NCBI GenBank assembly: GCA_022559845.1
Contig: CM040126.1
Coordinates: 45,812,458 to 45,876,457, forward strand
Origin: Amorphophallus konjac
Taxonomy: Eukaryota > Streptophyta > Magnoliopsida > Alismatales > Araceae
Length of the DNA stretch: 64,000 bases
Direction of reading: 5' to 3'
A program made the position numbers and the translations under genes. The notes beneath the pieces were generated by a model, which was given only the letters and a program-made list of their open reading frames with translations, made no database searches and was not told the origin of the DNA. Position 1 is the stretch's first letter, and each line of letters begins with the position of its first letter. This document shows, in pieces, positions 56,615 through 64,000 of this stretch.

Positions 56615-59102
56615 GGTCCAAATATTGGGAGGCTTTGAACACATTGAAAGAAACTTTTTGACCTCCGAATGAGATGTCCATCGTCCCCGTAGCACAATTA
56701 ATGTTGGCTTTCGCAGTAGCAAGGAATGGGAGGCCTAGGATGATTGGGGTGTGACTTAGCTTCGAGGAGGAGGCCATGTCAAGAATGAGAAAATTAACGG
56801 GGAAGTAACAATCATGGACTTTCACAATCACATCCTCTATCAAACCTCGAGGGGTCTTGACTGAGCGATCGGCCAGTTGGAGAATGACGGGGGTTGGCTT
56901 GAGTTCCCCTATATCAAATTGCTCATAAACCGAGGTGGGTAACAGGTTGACACTAGCTCCAAAGTCGAGGAGGGGACGGTCAAAGGTTACACCACCTATA
57001 TCACATGAGATGAGGGGAGCACCAGGATCCTTCAACTTTCTAGGGAGATTGTTCATCAAGACCGCACTAACATCCTCGGAGAGCCAAATTTTCTTAGGGG
57101 TCGACTTGGGCCCTCTTCTTGGAGTGCAAAGTTCTTTGAAGAATTTGGCGTAGGCTGGAACATGTTTTATGGCATCTAGGAGTGGAATATTGATGTGAAC
57201 TTGTGAAAAGAGATCCATGAATTTCTCATTTTGGGCCGGCCTAGTCTTAGTGGGCTTGGATTCTAGGGCATTAGGAAAGGGGACCTTGGGTTGATAGAAA
57301 TTTGGGTCTTCATAGGCCTTTCCTTTCTCTTTAGGATCTCCCTCCAACTTATCTTGAGTGCAATCCTCCTTGCTTGCATCCTCATTATCTTGATTCTTTT
57401 CTATGGAATCTTGCAACTCATTTCCATCCTTGTATGGGTTATCTAACACCTTCCCACTCCTCAAAGTTGAAATAGCCTTGACATTTCTAAATTGTGGGCC
57501 TTTATGTTAGGCTTGTGGGATGGGTTGAGGTAGGAGGCCCGGTTGTGGAGGAAAACCTGGGAGTTGGTTTCTTGGGTTGGCCACTGGTTGACTCAGAAGT
57601 TGACCCACTTCTCTTCTCATTGTAGCTTCCGCCAATTGTCCTATTTGACTTTCTAACTTGGAAATTGATTGTTGTTGATTCAAGATGATTTGTTGGAGTT
57701 GATTGAATTTATCTTCAAAGTTGGATTGAGGCGGAGGTTGGTAAGTTGGTTGGCCTTGATTAGATTGTAAATGTGAATAGCCCATAGGAAGGAATTGAGC
57801 TTGTGGACCTCTACCAAATGGATTGAAAGTGTTGGGTTGGGTTTGAAATTGACTTTGCATGGGTTGCTTTTGGACTTGATGAATAGAGGGGTTAGTTGCT
57901 TGAGGTGGAGCTTGTTGGGATTTCCAAGAAAAGTTCGGGTGATTCCTCTAGCCCGGATTGTATGTGTTTGAAAATGGGTCATTATTGGGCTTAGCGAATC
58001 CTTGGGCTGCAAAGACTTGCTCCTGGATGGTAGGGGGTAATTGAGCCGCAGTTGGACACTCCGTGATGTGATGGGATGGGCTTACACATAGAGTGCATGC
58101 CTCATGTGGAGTGACAGATTGACCCAAGTAGGAATGGGATGATGTTTGGCAAGAAGGCTCTTTCAAAGTCAAGAGTTGGTATAACTTTTGAGTCAGACTC
58201 TCTACTTTATCCAACTTTTTAGTGATGAGACTTACGTCCAATCTTGGTTCAAAATCACCCCGGGCCTTGACCTCATATAATCCGACCCGCTTGGAGGGCC
58301 CAATGGATATCTCATAGGATGATAAAGAAGCATGATTGATAGAATTGTCACTAAGCATTTCGAACAAATCATACGCCTCATCCTCACTTTTGCTCATGAA
58401 TGCCCCTCCACATGATGCATCTACCATTTGTCTAAATTGATCGGATAGGCCCTCATAAAAAGCTTGGACTTTTTTTCATTTGGACAACTCATGGTGGGGA
58501 CACTTCCTAAGCAATTCTTTGAGTCTTTCCCATGACTCATGCATTTGTTCCCCTGAAGTTTGGGTAAAACCTGTGATTGCCCTTCTCATGGTATTGGTGC
58601 GGCCTATAAGGTAGAACTTCTTCAAAAATTCTTGTTGCATCTCGGCCCAAGTTCTCATTGGCTTCCCTATAGTGCCTAACCAATATTTAGCCTTATCCTT
58701 AAGAGAGAATGGAAAGAGGGTCAATCTAAGGGCATCATCCGAGAAATTTTGGATTTTTACCGTGGAAAAAATTTCTAAAAATTCATCAATGTGCTTGTAT
58801 GGGTCCTCATTGGTATTTCCATAAAATGAGGGGAGCATTTGAATTGTGATTGACTTGATCTCATAATGGATGGCTTGATTTTGAGGAATGTAAATGCAAG
58901 ATGGAGGTTGATATTTGTTGGGAATGAAATAATCCTTCATTTACTTTGGAGGATTGGGATTTCCGGCCATGAGATTTTGATGGTGAGGTCCTTGATTTTC
59001 GGCCATAAGATCTTCTTGGAGATCATCTCTAGGATACAAGACTCTCTCTATTTTCTGAATGGGTCCTAGTATGTGTATATGTTGTGATCTTCTTCCTTGC
59101 AT
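56615..59102 (-). pseudogene. gag: Athila-like gag and protease
   Basis: In frame with the pol at 44712. The likely ATG is at 59102 (MQGRRSQH), with a stop at 58941. The gag core (58476-58940: IKSITIQMLPSFYGNTNEDP, FPFSLKDKAKYWL, LKKFYLIGRT) ends at a stop at 58476. The matrix/zinc part (57948-58427) has a knuckle-like C-x2-C-x4-H-x4-C. A Q-rich stretch is at 57507-57860. Protease is at 56620-57464, with LLDFGASVNLLP standing for the usual D-L-G-A-S and LQLADRS. Stops at 58941, 58476, 57948 and 57507 fit CAA to TAA or TGG to TGA/TAG. Not functional. Confidence 0.87.
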
Positions 59103-60191
59103 AAACTAGGACGAAGAGAGAGATGAGAGAGATTTTTTTTAAGATATTTTTTATTTTGTTTTTAGTTTTGAGACAAACTAGGATGAAGAGAGAAAAGATG
59201 AGGAATTTTTTTGTTTTTATTTTTTCTATTTTTTTTATGCAAACACAAACAAGTTGTCACACAAATTACCTAATGACCTAGATGTGACTTAGACCTACAA
59301 ATTGGGTTTCACAAAATGGCTAAAGTGCAACTTGAGTTCACCCTCAATATTTCTACCAGCCAGGTAAGGGGTGGGGTAGTGGGAGGCTCCCCCTACTTTC
59401 GTAGGGACCTAATTACAAACCACTAGCACGCTTAAGGTGTTTGCCGTCCGACCGTCTTGCCTTAGGCACCGGTTTTCACAAGAGGGTAAGCCCAAATAAC
59501 ACAATAACCACAGTGTGAACATAGGGCCAACGTCTATTGAATTTTATTTAGGGCCTAGGTGATGTAAAGATGAAGAAAATTATGATTTGTGGGCTAAGAA
59601 AGGGTGATGAAATCCCCACCTTATCTTGTTTATGGGTGTTACCCTTAGAATATTTTAGAATGATATGCAACAAAGCAAGTTCAAACAAGAGGTTCTATGC
59701 AAGTATGCATGAGCATGTGATTAAGAAAAAGATTAGAAAAGAACTCACATTGTCCGTCGCAATCTCCAAAATGCAATGACCAAAGTTAAATAACATGGGA
59801 AAAAAATTATATCCTAAATGATGCATGACTTAAAACATGAAAGTGTGATTTCTATTCTTGGAATGAAGATTTTTATTGGGTTCAAGTGAAGAGTTTTTTT
59901 TTATTTAGTGAACCTATCTAACCACAATATGTAAGAACATTAGGGAAATAACATAAAATGAGAGGAGTTAGGATACTTACTTGAAGCGCAATCACTCGTT
60001 CTCTTTTTTTTTTTTGAAATGAATGACAAAATCAAAAGATGACAGAAAGAAAGGCAAACTTACCTCTATTATTTTGATTTTTTTTTGTAAAAAAAAGAAA
60101 AAAAAAGATTTATTAGTACACTATAAACACAAGGAAAATAAAGTTCTTAAATCAAAAATCATCATTCCTCCCCGGCAACGGCGCCAAAAAT
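59103..60191 (-). other. Athila-like 5' leader with tRNA-Asp primer binding site
   Basis: Non-coding leader with several A/T runs (59130-59240, 60000-60110). PBS 60169-60186 is 18 nt, TGGCGCCGTTGCCGGGGA in sense, five bases from the LTR. I see no other signal. Confidence 0.85.
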
Positions 60192-62157
60192 TGATAACGC
60201 GAAAGTTCGTCGTTTAAAATACGTGTATCAATCTTAAAAATTCCAACTCGCACTAGATGAAAGAGAGACGTAATATGGTGGCGAGAATGGTCGAATCCAC
60301 ATGGAAGAAAAGATTTTTAGAGTTAACAACCTTGGAGTCCTTTGGAAAACACTTGTCATTTTTCTTTGCTTAAAGAAAATAGTGAAATGATGAACAAACC
60401 AAACACTTAATTAAAAACACCTATGACTATGAGCCTATGGCATGAAAAATAATTACATAACATTGAGAAGAAGAGGTAGAAGAAGTAGGAAGGGTAGAAG
60501 ATCAAAATTAGATCAAAAGAATAACTTCTTTTATTAACTTAAAAGAAAGAGTACATGAAGTGCAAGACAAGCTTACAATAAAGATGTGATGAGATTACAA
60601 TGAAGTAAAATGAAACTAAAGTAATAACAAAAAGTGGAGCCTGAGGTGTGAAGATGGTAGTAGCAATGGTGATGACGCCGTCGTCTCCTCCTCGCCGAGC
60701 CTTGGAGAGGATCGCTCCGCCTTGAAAGAGATCACCGTGGAAAGTGGTGGATGAAGAAGCCGCCGTCATCCACGTCACGAGCCTTGGAACGTCGCCCATC
60801 TTGGTGTGCACGCCGCCATGAAAGGAGAGTTGTGGAGGATAAACTTTGGAGAGAAATATAGAGAGGAATGAGGAAGGGTTTGTGTAGAGATGAAGAAGAA
60901 AGAAGATGAGAGAGTAAAACAGTGGAAAAATAAATATAACTAGTAAACGGAGAAGAATTAGAGGAAGAGATAGAAGAATAAAATCTATATCTACAAGATA
61001 GGAAGAACTTTGGTGAAGAACTCAGAGAGAAAAGAAGAGTGGAAGAGCTTCAAAACGGAGGAAGAACAGAATATAGTGCCTCGAATGAACAGTACAAATA
61101 CAGAACAGCACCTTGAAAAAAAGGTTATAACTTAAAAACTGTATAGAATTAGAATATGGTTTAGAAGAAGACGTTGGAGATATTTTAAAAACAAAGAACT
61201 TTTATGAAGAAAGTAAGATGATAAAATGACTAGAAGGGCGAGAAACAAGTGGAATAATAGAGAGAAATAGTGGTTCGCAGATGAACAGGATAGCACAGTG
61301 AAAAATACGAAATAACTTGAAAACCAGAAGGAACTGTAAGATGAGACAGAAGAAGAAGTTATAGAGGACGTAACAACAAAGAACTTTTATGAATAAAGAA
61401 AGAGGAGAAAATGAACTTACGTGAGAGAAATTGGTGACCTAAGAAGATGTGAGAGGGAGAGAAAAATGCCAAAGGAAGAACTCTCCTTCTCCTCCTTGTC
61501 ATGGGCTATTTATAGGGAAAGTTGGATAGATGGAGGGTGGAGATTGTATCAAAAGGAGATGGATGGCTGAGATTTAGGTAGAATATGATGCATGGGGAAG
61601 AGGAAAAGGAGGTGAGTACACCCTCCTTGGGCTTTGGACAACCCCCTTCCCAAGACTCATCATTCATCTCCTTTATTTCAAACTTTGAATTCAATTTTTC
61701 CTCCAACCAAGATGTGTGCTTCTTCTCCTCTATTTCAAACTTTGAATTTTCTTTTCCCTCCAACCAAAATATTTTGAGTTATCTTTTCACTCCAACCAAA
61801 ATATGTGTCTTTTTTTTGTTTGACTTGGTCAAAGTGGTGATGACAATTTTGCCCCCAGCTTCTCTTACAATTATCTTCAGTGTCCTGCACACACATAATT
61901 ATAATTTAGTCCATAAAAATTATCATAATGTACACATAAATCTTAAATGCTCATGATTAATTATGCAATGGAGAATTAATGCTCATGGCCCTCAACTTTA
62001 ATTCATTAAATAATATCACCAAATTAATCAATTTACGTGAAATACCCAATTTACATGTAAAGTTGAGATTAACGATGGGACATGCATAATTATCTAATTA
62101 TATGCACATAAAACGGTGTACATGTGATAAATTACCATCAAAAATAGACACTTATCA
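60192..62157 (-). repeat. Athila-like right (5') LTR, 1966 bp
   Basis: TGATAACGCG...AGACACTTATCA. TATAAATA is at 61507-61514. Homologous throughout to 38456-40420. Confidence 0.92.
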
Positions 62158-63681
62158 TGTCCTCAGTGCTGCGATTCTCATCCAGGCAGGCAGTGCTCGG
62201 CGCTTGTGATATGCTTCAGGTGTGACCAGCAGGTGCACATGGCACGTGACTATCCTCAGAGACCGCATCAGCCGCACGAGTTTTAACAGCAGCAGTAGTT
62301 TTAGCCCCAGCAACCACCACCGCAGCAGCAACCGTACCAGCAGTAGGGTCAGTTTCCGCAGTTGTCCCGGTCGGCTACTATAGGGAGGTAGAGATCCTGA
62401 GGCAGAGTTACGCATATGACCAGGGCGGAGGCTGAGGCATCACAGTTAGTGGAAGGTACTTTTCTGATTATGGGTTGTGCGGCTCGAGTATTGTGTGATT
62501 CTGGCACGTCCCATTCTTTCATATCAGAGGATTTCGCTCAGAGTGCCGAGGAGTCGGTGACTAAGGTGTCTTGTGACCTGGCAGTGGAGTTACCTACCGG
62601 TGATTTCATGCTCACCCTGCATTGCCTTGAGAAGGTGCCTGTGTGGGTCAAGGGGCAGAACTTACCGGCCAAACTTTATTCATTGCTGCTTCAAGATTTT
62701 GATGTGATTTTAAGCATGGACTGGCTCGAGGCCCATCGTGCCATGGTGGATTGCTGCTCGAAGAGGGTTTACTTCCAGCATCCTCGTGGACCCACCTTCT
62801 ACTTCTAAGGTATATGATCTTCCTCTCCCCATTTTCTTATTTCGGCCATTAAGGCCCATAGATTGCTTGATGCTGGGTGCCAGGGTTTTCTCGCTTCGGT
62901 GGTCATGGTTGATCAGCAATGTCAGGAAGTGGAGGATATTCCGGTTGTGTGTAAGTTCCCTGATGGTTTTTCTCGAGGAGTTGCCAGGGTTGCCACCATA
63001 GCGGGAGATTGATTTCGTAATTGAGATGGTGCCAGGTACGGCACCTATGTTGAAGGCCCCTTATCGAATGGCACCGGCTGAGTTGAGAGAGTTGAAGGCG
63101 TAGTTGCAGGAGTTACTTGCCAAGGGGTATACTCGTCCTAGCTTCTCCCCTTGGGGTGTGCCCGTGTTGTTTGTGAAGAAGAAGGATGGTAGTATGAGGT
63201 TGTGTATCAACTATCGGCAACTGAACCAGGCGACTGTTAAGAACAAGTACCTATTGTCTCGGATTGATGACTTGTTCGATCAGCTTAAGTCAGCCCAAGT
63301 ATTTTCACAGATTGATTTAAGGTCGGGTTATTATCAGCTGTGGATCTGAGAGTCTGACATCGAGAAGACTGCATTCCGCTCGAGGTACGGGCATTATGAG
63401 TTCTTGGTGATGCCGTTTGGTCTCACTAATGCCCCATCATTTATGGATTTGATGTATAGGGTGTTCCGTCCGTATCTGGACTAGTTCGTGGTCATGTTTG
63501 TAGACAACATCCTTGTGTATTCGCGGCCTGCTGAGGAGCATGTGGATCATTTGAGGGTTGTGTTGCAGACCTTGCGAGATCACCAATTGTATGCCAAGCT
63601 CAGCAAGTATGAGTTCTAACTTCGTGAGATGCATTTTTTGGGGCACGTGATTTCTGGTGATGGTGTTTCCGTGGATCCGGC
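62158..63681 (+). pseudogene. pol: Gypsy gag end, protease and RT (truncated)
   Basis: After the TGTCC target copy, gag resumes in frame with two Cys-rich segments (CPQCCDSHPGRQC; CFRCDQQVHMARDYP, whose last knuckle Cys has become Tyr). A Q-rich tract with several TAG codons follows, then protease (VLCDSGTSHSFIS ... VILSMDWL, 62416-62808). The frame then shifts, and RT starts near 62985 ([55 protein letters not shown]). The active site reads FVDN where FVDD is expected. Stops mostly fit CAG to TAG or CGA to TGA. The coding ends abruptly at 63681 where another LTR begins. Confidence 0.85.
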
Positions 63682-64000
63682 TGTTGCATCCCCTAGTTGG
63701 TGTTTGGTTTCAATGATATCAAAATGATTGTGTTTGTGTGTGTATGTGTTTCATTGAGCAACATGTGTATATTGTGATTGATGAGCTGAAAGATGACTTT
63801 AAGGTTCATTCTTGAAAGCCATATGAATCATTGGTGTTTAAGGAACTAATGCTATATTTATCTTAGTTTGTAGGATCAAATCCATGGCTCACGTTTTGGA
63901 ACTCAAAGGAGTGCATCAATGAAGTTCTTCTTCAAAAAGGGAGTTACCTTTCTCATTACATTGTATTTCATCCTTATATGATTTTATATCAATGATTCCT
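63682..64000 (+). mobile_element. Start of a copia-type LTR running off the window
   Basis: TGTTGCATCCCC interrupts the gypsy RT. The following sequence (a GTTTGGTTTCAATGATATC-type start, then TGTG-rich runs) resembles the beginning of the solo LTR at 23626. If it is an insertion, its target duplication would be CCGGC (63677-63681), and its right end is outside the window. Confidence 0.55.

Larger units (their letters stand above)
38456..62157 (-). mobile_element. Athila-like Ty3/gypsy element, split by Copia-2
   Basis: The LTRs are 38456-40420 (1965 bp) and 60192-62157 (1966 bp), TGATAAC...CTTATCA. Flanks are TGTCA (38451-38455) and TGTCC (62158-62162), a 4/5 TSD. The minus orientation is set by an 18-nt PBS at 60169-60186 (TGGCGCCGTTGCCGGGGA, as used with tRNA-Asp by Athila) and a purine tract beside the left LTR. 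Gag-pol runs from 59102 to 41631 in a single frame once Copia-2 and one GGTCC copy are removed (11,907 bp, divisible by three). It has about ten nonsense codons and no frameshift that I found. No env-like ORF is visible downstream of pol. Confidence 0.9.
1..63681 (+). mobile_element. Ty3/gypsy Tekay/Del-like chromovirus, host of the whole nest (dismembered)
   Basis: This is the oldest layer. The pieces, in order, are LTR (1-1211, 22849-23625, 36893-37259), PBS (37262-37273), gag (37413-38455), and gag zinc knuckle, protease and RT (62163-63681). Everything between them is later insertion. The order is supported by the gag reading frame, which continues across the 38456-62157 insertion when one copy of the target duplication is removed. 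The LTR start lies left of the window. RNase H, integrase, any chromodomain and the right LTR are not visible, because another element begins at 63682. The lineage is inferred from the long LTR ending GGTTGTTACA, the initiator-Met PBS, and the gag/RT sequence character. The assignment to Tekay/Del rather than another chromovirus is probable, not proven. Confidence 0.8.

Overview
The window is plant nuclear DNA, almost certainly heterochromatin of an angiosperm with a large repeat-rich genome. I see no host gene, tRNA, rRNA or CRISPR array. Essentially all 64 kb resolves into nested LTR retrotransposons. The lineages present (Tekay/Del-like chromovirus, Athila-like gypsy, SIRE/Maximus-like copia) are specific to plants, but they do not identify the species.

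Layout. The host of the nest is one Ty3/gypsy Tekay/Del-like element on the + strand. Its LTR lies at 1-1211, 22849-23625 and 36893-37259. Its PBS is at 37262-37273, its gag at 37413-38455, and its zinc knuckle, protease and RT at 62163-63681. Four elements have inserted into it. (a) 1212-22843 (-) is family A copy 1, a non-autonomous LTR element with a 3.26-kb probable solo LTR (3410-6665) and a complete, very young copia element, Copia-1 (8368-20324), inserted in its interior. (b) 23626-36887 (+) is a copia-type solo LTR carrying family A copy 2 (24217-34503), which has three LTRs and two internal regions between a single pair of target duplications. (c) 38456-62157 (-) is an Athila-like element split by a decayed copia element, Copia-2 (44713-56614). 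(d) A further LTR starts at 63682 and runs off the right edge. Most boundaries rest on TG...CA ends plus 5-bp target site duplications (TSDs): GTACT, ACATG, GAGGC and GGTCC are exact, and three others match at 4 of 5 bases.

How the parts work. Copia-1 looks potentially active. Its two 1442-bp LTRs differ at one base that I can see, gag (774 aa) and pol (1037 aa) are open and separated by one in-frame stop, and a third ORF (546 aa) lies in the env position. Copia-2 has gag and pol broken by frameshifts and has no third ORF. The gypsy and Athila reading frames are damaged mostly by nonsense codons of the kind made by C-to-T changes, as expected for methylated silent DNA. The Athila gag-pol appears to stay in a single frame throughout. 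Family A encodes no RT or integrase but keeps one orphan ORF.

Most unusual signals. (1) Copia-1 carries pairs of the palindrome GTCGAC, each pair exactly 22 bp apart: four pairs in each LTR upstream of a TATA-like box, three inside gag and three between pol and ORF3. The solo LTR carries GTCGAC pairs exactly 13 bp apart, and the Copia-2 LTR carries 30 or more copies of a TGTAYAGACTT motif in the same promoter-upstream position. (2) A hairpin with compensatory base changes occurs twice between pol and the 3' LTR in both Copia-1 and Copia-2. (3) Both copia elements have a stop codon at the same place between gag and protease. (4) Family A has an orphan ORF whose N-terminal module differs between copies.
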